The notes: generated from the letters alone by a model not told the origin. Shown: positions 42,989 through 52,193, counted from the stretch's first letter. The stretch: DNA of 64,000 nt from JBPRGH01 sp051418055 (GCA_051418055.1 JBPRGH010000139.1:186001-250000), one strand, 5' to 3'. Program-made: numbers and translations.

Positions 42989-44005
42989 TTAATGTAGCAA
43001 CTGAAAAATCAATTCTTTCAGAATATCTCCCTCTCTCAACCCACTCCCATAATAACCTTTAAGTTGAAGGTCTGCTTTACGGAGATGTGATATATTATTC
43101 ATCACCTGGGCAGGGGAATAGTTTCTCATTGCAAACATATAATCCTTTACAAAAAAGGGATTGACCTTTAAAGCAGAAGCAATAGCACGCTCTGATTTAT
43201 CGGGACTTGCATATGCAATGAGCAGCTTACTATAAAATGAAAATAATACTGCTATAACCGGCAGTAGTGGATTGCTCTTCGGATTGGCAGCAAAATAATT
43301 AATGATCTTATTAGCCTTCATTATATCCTTTGTAGTTAGTGCTTTCTGCAGCTCAAAAACATTAAAATCCTTGCTTATCCCTACATATTTCTGAACCATA
43401 TCCTCGTTTATTTCAACTGGTTCTGGGAAATTGATCAGCATCTTATCTATTTCATTGGATAACCGCTCGAGATTATTGCCTATTGAATCGCTTAAAATAT
43501 GAGTTGCCTTAGCATTAATCCTATAGCCTTTTTGCTTCACATAATTTTCTATCCATGCCGGTACCTGGTTATCGTACATCTTTTTTGCATCCAGGACTAC
43601 TGCATGCTTTTGGATGGCTTTATAAAGTGACTTTCTTTTGTCCAGGGATTTATTTTTATGACAAAACACAAGTATTGTTGAGCCTACCGGTTTATTTAGA
43701 TACTGGATAAGCTGCTCCTGGCCGGAATCCAGCTTAAGATCAGATATGCTCTGTGCTTCCTTAACCAGTACAAGCTGGCGCTCAGACATCATAGGAAATC
43801 GCCTGGCATTATTTAGGATAGTGACAACATTTACATCCTTTCCATACAATACCGTCTGATTAAAACTTTTAGATGCCTCATCTATGGCATTTTTTTCAAT
43901 ATAATCTGAAACCTGATCTATAAAAAATGTCTCCTCTCCCTGCAAAAAATAAACGGGAGCATACTTGCCCTTCTTCAGGTCATTTAGGATTTCTGATGAA
44001 TTCAC
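42989..44005 (-). CDS. holA: DNA polymerase III delta subunit (338 aa)
   Basis: A clamp-loader subunit that opens the sliding clamp. It shows the AAA-like domain 1 (YFLQGEETFFIDQVSDYIEK, about 19-40), RFPMMSERQLVLVKEAQ, and the C-terminal collar helices from about 215 on. Length and order match the family. It has no ATP-binding loop, as expected for delta. It lies 65 bases upstream of the TPR gene start at 42923. Confidence 0.92.
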   Translation of the reverse strand: MNSSEILNDLKKGKYAPVYFLQGEETFFIDQVSDYIEKNAIDEASKSFNQTVLYGKDVNVVTILNNARRFPMMSERQLVLVKEAQSISDLKLDSGQEQLIQYLNKPVGSTILVFCHKNKSLDKRKSLYKAIQKHAVVLDAKKMYDNQVPAWIENYVKQKGYRINAKATHILSDSIGNNLERLSNEIDKMLINFPEPVEINEDMVQKYVGISKDFNVFELQKALTTKDIMKANKIINYFAANPKSNPLLPVIAVLFSFYSKLLIAYASPDKSERAIASALKVNPFFVKDYMFAMRNYSPAQVMNNISHLRKADLQLKGYYGSGLREGDILKELIFQLLH

Positions 44006-44132
44006 AACTATTTTTTTTTGTAAAACTGAGCATAAAATGAGAGAAATGAAAGCAGGTGTAATATGGGTTGTGTTAAATTACAATTAACACATCAAAAATT
44101 TCGCTTAAATGGAAATAGAAAGATTCTAAAAC

Positions 44133-44167
44133 AAAAAAAGCTGAACGAATCTCGCCCAGCTTTTTTT
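44133..44167 (-). terminator. Rho-independent terminator
   Basis: AAAAAAAGCTG (44133-44143) pairs with CAGCTTTTTTT (44157-44167). The minus-strand T tract ends the secreted-protein gene at 44190; the flanks also allow termination in the other direction. Confidence 0.9.
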
Positions 44168-44189
44168 AAATAAAAATAAAAATTAAATG

Positions 44190-44885
44190 TTATTTTCTAA
44201 TTGAATTGTAGTATTCAAATACCTTCTTAAGATCTTCTTCTTTGCGGGAGTTGAGTTTATTATCATCCATATAGTCGTCAACAGTTTCTTTTTCATCTGA
44301 TAGAATGACCAACACTTCTTTATCTTTATTTTTAAACTCTACGGCAGGAAGATCACCTTTTTTATAATAATATGTTTCTAACAGGATAAAGCGATCATTA
44401 GTAGCATCATTATAACCATTTGAAGCTTTCCCTTTGCTAATATCAGTATAATGCTTTTTTAACAGTTTTACATCACCATCTGTCAATAATTCAAAAGCCT
44501 CTGGTTTTTTACCCTTTTCTGATAAGGAGTAAATAAAAGCTTTATCCCCGACAGTAAATCTTTCTATATCAAGTTGATCCGCCGTGTTATATTCTTTATC
44601 CCCTTTTTTATAAGATATTTTATCTATATGAATATTAAAATTCATAAACTCTACATCAACAGTTTTTCCATCAGAAAATGTAATAGTACCTGGTATCCAG
44701 TCTTTCAGGATATAAGGATGACCATCAATACTTTTACCCACAGGTTCAGACAAGCTGAATACAGCAATAGGTCCTGTTCCAATATTCGTTTGTCCCGGTT
44801 CAATATAATTTTGTGAAAATCCATTGATAGAGATCAGGGAAAAAAGAATTAAAAGGACAGGCAGGATAGGTTGTAGCTTTTTCAT
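44190..44885 (-). CDS. Secreted protein of unknown function (231 aa)
   Basis: A signal peptide (MKKLQPILPVLLILFSLISINGFSQ) is followed by a mixed alpha/beta domain with no motif I can name. Notable strands are SIDGHPYILKDWIPGTITFSDGKTVDVEFMNFNIHIDK and the C-terminal LVILSDEKETVDDYMDDN. No cysteines after the signal. The gene has its own promoter and terminator and codon use like its neighbours, so it is a real gene. Confidence 0.65.
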   Translation of the reverse strand: MKKLQPILPVLLILFSLISINGFSQNYIEPGQTNIGTGPIAVFSLSEPVGKSIDGHPYILKDWIPGTITFSDGKTVDVEFMNFNIHIDKISYKKGDKEYNTADQLDIERFTVGDKAFIYSLSEKGKKPEAFELLTDGDVKLLKKHYTDISKGKASNGYNDATNDRFILLETYYYKKGDLPAVEFKNKDKEVLVILSDEKETVDDYMDDNKLNSRKEEDLKKVFEYYNSIRK

Positions 44886-44925
44886 GATTATTTAGTTAAG
44901 AGTTTTCATTTAAATTGATAACACA

Positions 44926-44933
44926 CAAAATTA
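44926..44933 (-). promoter_or_regulatory. Candidate -7 box of the 44190-44885 gene
   Basis: TAATTTTG on the minus strand is a perfect TAnnTTTG match 40 bases before the ATG. The -33 element is only a weak TTTA about 22 bases upstream. Confidence 0.4.
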
Positions 44934-45063
44934 GTTCCAATCAATATTATCTCTTTAAAAAAAAGATAATGCAGGATTTTCTTCTAATATCTGTCAATTT
45001 CAAAATATAAAATTAACTGGTTTTTTATTAATTTAAGTTACCATTCATCCTGATCTGAATCCT

Positions 45064-45540
45064 CTAATCATTCTCTTTATCAGCATCTTCCTCTAATGGT
45101 TTAGGAAAAACAGCCAAAATAACTCCAAATGAAATGTGAGCGAGTATTGTTACCCAGTTCCTTGCCTCTTCAAACCATGGAAAAGCATACGTAAATAAAT
45201 AAAAGTTTATCACGTACAGAAGCAATCCGTAAAAAGCACCAATTAAAATAAGCCCTGTTAATGAACGCATTTTGACTGCAACAAAGGAAAATGGAATTGT
45301 ATACACAACGGACAGTGCCAGATGAATAACAACAGCAGTGCCAACTACGCCAAATTCAAAATCAGCAGGAGGAGGCAACACTTGAGTAGGATTTAAAACT
45401 AAAGCTGCAATCAATCGAGGAGGGCCCCATGGGCTTCCATCAAGCAATAACGGGACCAACAACATTTCTATTACAATAAAAATAATCCCTGCGACTAAAC
45501 CAGCTTTTACCGCATACTTATACCAGGATGGATGATTCAT
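45064..45540 (-). CDS. Integral membrane protein with four helices (158 aa)
   Basis: Four hydrophobic helices (about 9-32, 62-88, 92-115 and 125-145) and a short acidic C-terminus (LEEDADKEND). A loop with GSPWGPPRLIAALVLNPTQVLPPP lies between helices 1 and 2. I do not recognise the family beyond a generic membrane protein. It is single, upstream of the secreted-protein gene and on the same strand, with 178 bases between. Confidence 0.55.
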   Translation of the reverse strand: MNHPSWYKYAVKAGLVAGIIFIVIEMLLVPLLLDGSPWGPPRLIAALVLNPTQVLPPPADFEFGVVGTAVVIHLALSVVYTIPFSFVAVKMRSLTGLILIGAFYGLLLYVINFYLFTYAFPWFEEARNWVTILAHISFGVILAVFPKPLEEDADKEND

Positions 45541-45646
45541 AAAATAAAAATATATGAAATATAAATCTAAAGTAAAATCAGCTTTAATTACTTATTAATT
45601 CTATTTTATATTACCCTTGACTTAATTATTCGTGTATAAATGGATT

Positions 45647-46624
45647 TCACTTTGTGCCTGGTATTTTACCTGCAATAAATTCAAAAGCTCTTGTTTCCAT
45701 ATAGGAAACATCGGTGTTTTTAAGAGAAAAACCAACATGTCCACCATTCTCCGGTGTCTCCAGAAAGACATGGTTTAAATCCATCACTTCTTCAAAAGGG
45801 TAGCAATCTGGTCCCAAAAACGGATCATCTAATGCATTTACAATTAAAGTTGGAATTACTATATCTTTTAAAACTGGTTTAGAACTAACTTTTATATAAA
45901 ATTCTTCCGCATTTTTATATCCATGTATAGGTGCCGTAATAAGATTATCAAAATCGGGGAATTGTTTGATTAAACTAAAATCCACCTGAGGAAAAGAATC
46001 AGGCAACATCTCTGATTTTATCTTCACCTTTTGCTCAAGTTTCTTTAAGAATCTTCTTTTATAATAATAATTTCTTTTTTTGGCAAATTCCACAACACTG
46101 CTTGGCAGGTCTACGGGTGTTGAAAAAGCAATCCCTCTTTTAATTTCCGAATGTAAGTTTTTTCCCTGTTCACCTAAATATCGTAAAGTTAGATTACCTC
46201 CCATACTAAAGCCAACCATCACTATTTCTGAATAATGTCCTGATTGGAGTGCATGATCAACCATTACCTCCACATCATCCGTAGCTCCATGATGATAAAA
46301 GCGGGGTTTTAAATTCATCTCGCCACTGCAACTACGGCAATTCCACGCTAACACATCCCAGTTCTTTCTGTGAAAGAAATCTGCCATTCTTACAATATAT
46401 GGCCGCTTCGAACTTCCTTCCAGCCCATGGCTTATTATAAGCAGCTTGTGGTTGTCCTTCTTTTTAAGCCAGTCAAGATCAAGAAAATCCTCATCAGGGG
46501 TTATTATCCTTTCCCGCTCATAACCAGGGTCAAACTCTTTACCGAAAGCATTTGGGACAATAGTTGCTAAATCACCATTTCTAAGCCACCATGGAGCTAT
46601 GTATTCTGAATCTATTAAGGGCAT
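45647..46624 (-). CDS. Alpha/beta hydrolase, YheT/ABHD-type (325 aa)
   Basis: A cytoplasmic esterase-like enzyme. The opening WWLRNGDLATIVPN and HGLEGSSKRPYIV are typical of the YheT family. The nucleophile elbow is GFSMGG (Ser near 140), with the acid in LDDPFLG and the histidine in GGHVGF near residue 298. So the triad is complete. The substrate is unknown; medium-chain esters are favoured by the family. The end of the gene overlaps no neighbour; upstream lies the 14-base tandem repeat. Confidence 0.88.
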   Translation of the reverse strand: MPLIDSEYIAPWWLRNGDLATIVPNAFGKEFDPGYERERIITPDEDFLDLDWLKKKDNHKLLIISHGLEGSSKRPYIVRMADFFHRKNWDVLAWNCRSCSGEMNLKPRFYHHGATDDVEVMVDHALQSGHYSEIVMVGFSMGGNLTLRYLGEQGKNLHSEIKRGIAFSTPVDLPSSVVEFAKKRNYYYKRRFLKKLEQKVKIKSEMLPDSFPQVDFSLIKQFPDFDNLITAPIHGYKNAEEFYIKVSSKPVLKDIVIPTLIVNALDDPFLGPDCYPFEEVMDLNHVFLETPENGGHVGFSLKNTDVSYMETRAFEFIAGKIPGTK

Positions 46625-46628
46625 TGGT

Positions 46629-46685
46629 TGATTATGGATTAAAGGATTACGGATAAAGAATTACGGATAAAGGATTACGAAATTA
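46629..46685. repeat. Four-copy 14-bp tandem repeat
   Basis: Four near-copies of a 14-base unit: units 2 and 3 (46644-46657 and 46658-46671) differ at one base, and units 1 and 4 are diverged. It begins five bases before the ATG of the hydrolase gene, in the space between two divergent genes. Confidence 0.75.
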
Positions 46686-46778
46686 CGTGAATTATTAGCC
46701 ATTCCCCATCTCATATCTAACTTATTCTACACAAATTTGACAGTTTTGCCGTTAAAAGAAAGAGCGAACTGTAATTGA

Positions 46779-49163
46779 ATGAGAATATTAATTTTATTTT
46801 TTCTGAGTATATCTTTTTATGCAGCTAACTGCCAGATTATTACCGTAGTAGATTCGGAATCAAAAAATCCTGTTGCAAATGTTTTGATCTATGATGAAGA
46901 TTCTGGCTGGTCAATAGCAACAAACGAAGCTGGCAAGGCGGACCTATCTTCAGCTCCTCAAAACACCATCCTTATCTTCCGGCATCCTTCTTACCAGGAA
47001 TACATCTTACAAATAGAGGGTCTAAGTAATAGCCTGATAGTTCCTCTGGTAGAGAAGATAATACATATACAGGAAGTGGTGGTGTCTGCAAATAAATGGG
47101 AGCAGGATATTGACAAAGTACCACAGGAGATCCTAAGTATCAATCGAAAAACGGTTGAGCAGAATCAACCTCAAACATCTGCCGATATGCTGGCTTCATC
47201 AGGGCAGGTTTTTGTACAAAAAAGTCAGCTTGGAGGAGGAAGCCCCATGTTACGCGGTTTTGCAGCGAACAATGTGCTTCTTGTGATAGATGGGGTTAGA
47301 ATGAATAATGCGATTTATAGAAGCGGTAATCTTCAAAATGTAATTAATATTGATCCTTTGGCATTAGAGGGTACTGAAATATTATTTGGACCCGGATCAG
47401 TAATGTATGGCAGCGATGCATTAGGAGGTGTAATGGATTTTCACACTATAACTCCCCAATTCAGTACTGATAAAACACTATTAAACGGTCAGGCATTAGC
47501 TCGATATAATTCAGCAAATGACGAAAAAGCCGCTCATGTTCATTTTACTATCGGAAAGCCAACTCTTAGCTTTTTCTCATCAATTTCTTATAACGATTTT
47601 GAGGACCTGAAAGCAGGGGAAAATTATATGGATGATTATCCTGATTTTGGAAAAAACCAATACCTGGTGCTCCGAGAGAATGGCAATGATCTCATTATTG
47701 AAAATCCGGATCCGAGCTTACAGTCTCCTTCCGGGTTCAACCTCTTTAGCACTATTAATAAGTTGAGGTACAGAAAAAATGATCTGGACCTGACATATGG
47801 GTTCTATTTTAGCAATACAGGTAATATACCCCGTTATGATCGACATATTGAAGTTGGAGATAATGGTCTTCCTGTTTTCGCCGAATGGTTTTACGGCCCT
47901 CAGCGCTGGATGATGAATTCATTGAAAGCTGAGTATTTTAAAAGTAACGAGCTATTTGATCAGCTTAGAATAACCCTCGCTAATCAACAGGTGCAGGAAA
48001 GCCGCCATAGAAGAAAAATAGGAAATAACTGGAGAAGAAATCAACATGAAGAAGTTGATGTATGGTCTGCAAATATTGATGCGGATAAATTGTATGATAA
48101 AAGCTCATTATACTATGGCCTTGAGGTAGTGACGAATTATGTAACATCAACAGCTAATGAATTAAATATCGTTACCGGTGATACAGCTCCTGAAGAAACA
48201 CGTTACCCTTCAGGAGGTAGCAGGTGGAATTCCTATGCCGCGTATTTATCCTATAGCCATGAATTGAGTAAAAAATCACAGCTAAATGCAGGTGCAAGAT
48301 ATAATTATATTAACCTTGATGCTAAAAACACTGATCCCGGATTTTTAGGTCGTGAGGATGTCTCGCTTGAAAACGGATCATTTACGGGAAGCATTGGAGT
48401 AGTCCATAAACCAAGTGAACACTGGAAGCTGAGGGCTAATGTTTCAAATGGATTCAGAGCACCTAATGTTGATGATGTAGGGAAGATTTTTGAAGTGTCG
48501 GATAATACAATTTCAGTGCCTAACGAAAACCTTAAACCTCAATATACATACTCAGCAGAAATAGCAACTTCATACACAACTGACAAATGGTTGCTGGATG
48601 TTACGCTTTATCAAACATGGGTTGCTCAGGTAATGACACGTAACAACTTTCAGCTAAATGGACAAGATTCTTTATTTATAGAAGGCAGCAATAAACAAAT
48701 TGTGGCAGTAACCAATTCAGGCAGTGCACAGATAAGAGGGTTAACGGCAAGCCTGAAGCATGAGATCAGCCCTGTACTGGCTTTGGAATCGCATTTCACC
48801 TATACCTGGGGTGAGGAAGATAGTGGCGTGCCATTGAGACATGTCCCTCCCCCATTTGGAAGGACAAGTATTCTTTATCGTAAAGCTCCCTTTACCGCTC
48901 AATTTTTTGTTAACTATAACTTAAGGAAAGAGCCTGAGGATATTCCATTATCTGAAAGAGCTTCAAAGCCGCATTTATATGCTTTTGACGGCAGCACTCC
49001 CGGCTGGTATACGCTGAATGTTAATAGTTCATATCAATTTGACAATGGATTTACAATTCGCGCAAATGCAGAAAACCTGCTGAACCTAAATTACAGGACA
49101 TTTTCAAGTGGTATAAGCGCCCCCGGAAGAAGTTTGATCTTATCATTGAGCTATAGATTCTAA
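46779..49163 (+). CDS. TonB-dependent outer-membrane receptor (794 aa)
   Basis: A signal peptide (MRILILFFLSISFYAANCQ) is followed by a carboxypeptidase-like regulatory domain (about 20-105). The plug (about 115-225) has EVVVSANKWEQDIDKVPQEI and LRGFAANNVLLVIDGVRMN. The barrel (about 230-794) ends in the Phe-terminated strand LSYRF. The receptor imports a large or scarce ligand with TonB energy. It is monocistronic, with no neighbouring SusD-like partner, so it is not of the polysaccharide-utilisation type; siderophore, haem or cobalamin are the likelier substrates. The substrate is not determined. Confidence 0.92.
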   Translation: MRILILFFLSISFYAANCQIITVVDSESKNPVANVLIYDEDSGWSIATNEAGKADLSSAPQNTILIFRHPSYQEYILQIEGLSNSLIVPLVEKIIHIQEVVVSANKWEQDIDKVPQEILSINRKTVEQNQPQTSADMLASSGQVFVQKSQLGGGSPMLRGFAANNVLLVIDGVRMNNAIYRSGNLQNVINIDPLALEGTEILFGPGSVMYGSDALGGVMDFHTITPQFSTDKTLLNGQALARYNSANDEKAAHVHFTIGKPTLSFFSSISYNDFEDLKAGENYMDDYPDFGKNQYLVLRENGNDLIIENPDPSLQSPSGFNLFSTINKLRYRKNDLDLTYGFYFSNTGNIPRYDRHIEVGDNGLPVFAEWFYGPQRWMMNSLKAEYFKSNELFDQLRITLANQQVQESRHRRKIGNNWRRNQHEEVDVWSANIDADKLYDKSSLYYGLEVVTNYVTSTANELNIVTGDTAPEETRYPSGGSRWNSYAAYLSYSHELSKKSQLNAGARYNYINLDAKNTDPGFLGREDVSLENGSFTGSIGVVHKPSEHWKLRANVSNGFRAPNVDDVGKIFEVSDNTISVPNENLKPQYTYSAEIATSYTTDKWLLDVTLYQTWVAQVMTRNNFQLNGQDSLFIEGSNKQIVAVTNSGSAQIRGLTASLKHEISPVLALESHFTYTWGEEDSGVPLRHVPPPFGRTSILYRKAPFTAQFFVNYNLRKEPEDIPLSERASKPHLYAFDGSTPGWYTLNVNSSYQFDNGFTIRANAENLLNLNYRTFSSGISAPGRSLILSLSYRF

Positions 49164-49256
49164 AATTTAAGTCTGATTGTCAAGTATTTTTTTCAAACCG
49201 TTGATCTTTAGCATCAAGAAATTCAATATTTAGTCTTTATAATTCTAATGAAACAA

Positions 49257-49264
49257 TAGATTTG
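49257..49264 (+). promoter_or_regulatory. Candidate -7 box of the deoxynucleoside kinase gene
   Basis: TAGATTTG is a perfect TAnnTTTG match, 19 bases before the ATG at 49284, so the leader is about 14 bases. The -33 element is weak. Confidence 0.45.
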
Positions 49265-49283
49265 CAAACTTATTATTAGATCT

Positions 49284-49901
49284 ATGCACCTGGCTATTTG
49301 TGGAAATATAGGAAGTGGTAAAACAACATTGGCGAAAATGCTCGCAAAGCATTACAAATGGCAGGCAGAACTGGAATCTGTAGAGGATAACCCATACCTG
49401 GCTGATTTTTATAATGACATGAAGCACTGGGCTTTCCACCTGCAGATCTATTTTTTGAATAGCCGTTTTAATCAGGTTAAAAGAATTAAGGAAAGCAAAA
49501 TATCCACAGTCCAGGACCGCACGATCTATGAAGATGCTTATATCTTTGCTTCCAACCTGCATAAGTCCGGGTTTATGAATGATCGCGATTATGCGAGTTA
49601 CCTGACACTATTTGAGTCGATGATCCAGCATGTTAGCCCACCGGATCTTTTGATTTATTTAAAAGCGGATATTCCTAAACTTGTGTCCCAAATAGAAAAG
49701 AGAGGACGTGATTATGAGAATGCCATGCGCCTTGATTATCTGAAAAACCTCAATAAACACTATGAGGATTTCATCAGCTCATATGATCATGGGAAATTGA
49801 TGATCATCAATGTTAATAATCTGGATTTTGTTGAGCGCGTAGAAGATTTTTCATATATCGTTAACAAAATTGATGCGGAATGTCATGGTTTATTTAGTTA
49901 A
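49284..49901 (+). CDS. Deoxynucleoside kinase (205 aa)
   Basis: A salvage enzyme that phosphorylates deoxynucleosides with ATP. It has the P-loop GNIGSGKTT (near residues 6-14), the substrate-site EDNPYL, the DRTIYEDAYIFA block that in animal dCK/dGK is ERSIYSDRY, LIYLKADIPKLVSQIEKRGRDYE (the LID with its arginines) and a final helix. Length fits the Bacteroidota/Firmicutes dAK/dGK type. It converges on the DUF5777 gene, with 5 bases between stops. Confidence 0.9.
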   Translation: MHLAICGNIGSGKTTLAKMLAKHYKWQAELESVEDNPYLADFYNDMKHWAFHLQIYFLNSRFNQVKRIKESKISTVQDRTIYEDAYIFASNLHKSGFMNDRDYASYLTLFESMIQHVSPPDLLIYLKADIPKLVSQIEKRGRDYENAMRLDYLKNLNKHYEDFISSYDHGKLMIINVNNLDFVERVEDFSYIVNKIDAECHGLFS

Positions 49902-49906
49902 ACTGA

Positions 49907-50809
49907 TCACCAGGAGGTTCTTTTACTTCCAAGGTGAAATGTGCGGCTTATATTAAACCCAAAGTGGATATCACCATCCCAAAAATCATCATTAGTTTCA
50001 GTTATGAAAGACCGTTCTAATGTCATTATTGAATTTGTAAAATGAAGCTGGAAAACATGACCGCCGGTTTCTATATCAAACCCGACTGAGAAAGAATTGT
50101 GGTTAGGGGAATTCTCATGTTCATTTAGACGATAATAATACTCCAGGTTTAATGCCAAACTTTTAGTAAGCTTTTGCCTCCCTCCTATACCAATTGCAAA
50201 AACATCATTCTTTGGATAATAATTATTAATGGGATCATATTCCACAAAATTTTTATGTACCCAGGTTGGCATAAGTTGTAAAGACAAATTTTCATTAAAT
50301 TTCCTTGCAATAAGTAATGCAGCAGCGTAGGAAAGCCTATTAGAAAATTCTATAGCTGGGTTTTCATCTGCTCGTGGTACCGTCTTTATTGCCATACTGG
50401 TTAAAGCGACAGCTGTAAAAGGAAATGAACGGGCACCGGTTGATTGACGCAATAATTTATACTTTAAAAATCCGTCGTATGACTTATCAAACGAGCTTCT
50501 ACCAATTCCAATATTAAATCTATTTGTCAATCCATACTCAAGTCCCAATCGTATCTGCGCATCATCAAGTCCCCAGAAATTATGAGCCCCGGAATTGATT
50601 CTGCCAAAACGATGGCTAATCAAAAATTCAAGCTGCTTTTTGGTTCTTGTTTTAACTGAGTGGCCAAGAATTAACCTGGTCCCTTTAAATGTAGCTTCTA
50701 TATATTCAGTATCCAATGAATCCTGTGATTCAAGAAGTTCCAATAGATCATCCTGTGCATAAAGGATTGACGGGATGAAGAACAAAAAAACCAATAATTT
50801 ATTTTTCAT
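49907..50809 (-). CDS. Outer-membrane beta-barrel protein, DUF5777 family (300 aa)
   Basis: A signal peptide (MKNKLLVFLFFIPSILYAQ) precedes a 12-strand-style barrel. The typical family text is ATFKGTRLILGHSVKTRTKKQLEFLISHRFGRINSG, followed by aromatic strands to the end. DUF5777 genes in Bacteroidota are usually found beside YceI and c-type cytochrome genes, as here. The ATG overlaps the YceI gene by 11 bases. The function is not known. Confidence 0.85.
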   Translation of the reverse strand: MKNKLLVFLFFIPSILYAQDDLLELLESQDSLDTEYIEATFKGTRLILGHSVKTRTKKQLEFLISHRFGRINSGAHNFWGLDDAQIRLGLEYGLTNRFNIGIGRSSFDKSYDGFLKYKLLRQSTGARSFPFTAVALTSMAIKTVPRADENPAIEFSNRLSYAAALLIARKFNENLSLQLMPTWVHKNFVEYDPINNYYPKNDVFAIGIGGRQKLTKSLALNLEYYYRLNEHENSPNHNSFSVGFDIETGGHVFQLHFTNSIMTLERSFITETNDDFWDGDIHFGFNISRTFHLGSKRTSW

Positions 50810-51341
50810 ATGGTCGGTAAATAAATTGAACTGTTACAAGTACTTCCTCTGCTATATTTTGCCAAAGAACCTGAGGTATTTTAATATTATAATCGGCAAG
50901 TTTAATATAAAATTCACTCTTTAAATAGATTAGATTGCCCTCCCTCCTCATAATTCCTTTTGCTTCAACAGGCTGTGTAACACCATGAATAGTGAGAGTT
51001 CCTGTTGCATTTACTTCCTGATTTCCGGATTTTGAAGGATCAAAGCCGGAAAATTTACCTTTAAATTCCGATTTCGGATATTTATCAGCTTCAATATATT
51101 TCTCTTTGAAATGCTCCTGCATGAGAGCCTTAGCGAAATTAAAATCACGTACTTTTAATAGAAAAACAATGGTTTGTTCCTTAAAATCGATAAGGCTCAC
51201 CCCTGTTTTATTCTCTGCCTCAATATCTTCAACAACAGCATCGGAAAAAAATATGATCCTGCCCTCCTGGCTTACAAATCTCTGAGCCGATAATGAAGAA
51301 GTCAGCAGCAAAAAATATCCGATAAAAAACAGCTTCCGCAT
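50799..51341 (-). CDS. YceI-family lipid-binding protein (180 aa)
   Basis: A periplasmic lipocalin-like beta barrel that binds polyisoprenoid or amphiphilic ligands. After a signal peptide (MRKLFFIGYFLLLTSSLSAQ) it has the strands RIIFFSDAVVEDIEAENKTG, KSEFKGKFSG, VNATGTLTIHGVTQPVEAKG and LADYNIKIPQVLWQNIAEEV. The pattern DYNIKIPQ with the preceding variable loop is diagnostic. It sits between the cytochrome-like gene (1 base gap) and the DUF5777 barrel (11-base overlap) in one operon. Confidence 0.9.
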   Translation of the reverse strand: MRKLFFIGYFLLLTSSLSAQRFVSQEGRIIFFSDAVVEDIEAENKTGVSLIDFKEQTIVFLLKVRDFNFAKALMQEHFKEKYIEADKYPKSEFKGKFSGFDPSKSGNQEVNATGTLTIHGVTQPVEAKGIMRREGNLIYLKSEFYIKLADYNIKIPQVLWQNIAEEVLVTVQFIYRPYEK

Positions 51342-51342
51342 T

Positions 51343-52173
51343 TTAATTATTCAAAGCGCCATCATCTACCCAGCATGCAATAAGATCAATCTGTTCTTGA
51401 GTTAATGTACCATTTCCTTCGGGTGGCATAGTACCATTACTGGTACGGGTTTTAATGTTTTCAGCTTTATCCTGTACGTTAGAAAAAACCGTCCAATTTC
51501 TTGATGCTCCATTGCTTCCATCATGGCAGCCTGAGATGGCACAATTATTAATTAAAATGGGTTTCACCTGGGTATCATAACTTACTCCAGAATGTACCTT
51601 CACCTGTTTAGTTGCCGTACAACCTGAATCATCAGTAATAGTTACAGTATGTTCTCCCGCAGCAACATTTTCGAATATATTATTTGTAGTAAAATTGCCC
51701 TCATTCAATTTAAATTGTAAGTTACCATCACCTGTTGCATCCACTGTTATAGTTGCATTGCTGGTTTCACATCCCGAACTTGTGGAACTGGTAGAGTTAA
51801 ATGCCAACGAGCTTGTTCCCTGCAGTATCTGGAATTCAATAGCAACTTCACATCCATTATCATCTACAACCGTCGCCAAATAGCTCCCAGATTGCAAGGC
51901 ATCAAAAGTCCCTGATGGCTGAAGAGGCCTAACCTCTAAAAAACTTGCATCATGCAGTTTAAACTCATATGGTCCAGTACCGCCCGCCGCTGATAATGTT
52001 ACCGCCCCATCACTTGTTGTACAACCACTGGCATCGGTTACTGAGACTACGTTAATAACCAGATCTGATGTTGTACAATCAACAGGCTGAGGGCCCTGCT
52101 CACTTTCGCAGGAGCTAAAAATAAATAAGCCTAAGAATGCTGTTGGAAGAAATAAAAGGCGCAGATTTTTCAT
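51343..52173 (-). CDS. Lipoprotein with SprB-like repeats and a c-type cytochrome domain (276 aa)
   Basis: A lipoprotein signal (FIFSSCESE, Cys near 22) is followed by two SprB-type Ig-like repeats (about 35-115 and 120-192) with cysteine-rich phrases such as DASGCTTSDGAVTLSAAGGTGPYEF and DDSGCTATKQVKV. The last 80 residues form a small cytochrome c domain whose haem motif is CAISGCH, a Cys-x3-Cys-His form, and whose axial methionine lies in TMPPEGNGTLT. Likely an electron carrier at the cell surface or in the periplasm. It is the first gene of the operon with YceI and DUF5777. Confidence 0.8.
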   Translation of the reverse strand: MKNLRLLFLPTAFLGLFIFSSCESEQGPQPVDCTTSDLVINVVSVTDASGCTTSDGAVTLSAAGGTGPYEFKLHDASFLEVRPLQPSGTFDALQSGSYLATVVDDNGCEVAIEFQILQGTSSLAFNSTSSTSSGCETSNATITVDATGDGNLQFKLNEGNFTTNNIFENVAAGEHTVTITDDSGCTATKQVKVHSGVSYDTQVKPILINNCAISGCHDGSNGASRNWTVFSNVQDKAENIKTRTSNGTMPPEGNGTLTQEQIDLIACWVDDGALNN

Positions 52174-52179
52174 GGTTTA

Positions 52180-52193
52180 AATGTTTAAACATT
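52180..52193. promoter_or_regulatory. Perfect 14-bp palindrome upstream of the cytochrome-YceI-DUF5777 operon
   Basis: AATGTTTAAACATT is a perfect palindrome 7 bases before the ATG at 52173. A palindrome at this place is a candidate operator, although no second copy or regulator gene is nearby. AT-rich DNA makes chance palindromes plausible. Confidence 0.35.

Noticed and set aside
46625..46690. Possible CRISPR array in the tandem repeat
   Set aside because: Units are 14 bases and directly adjacent with no spacers; no cas genes are nearby.
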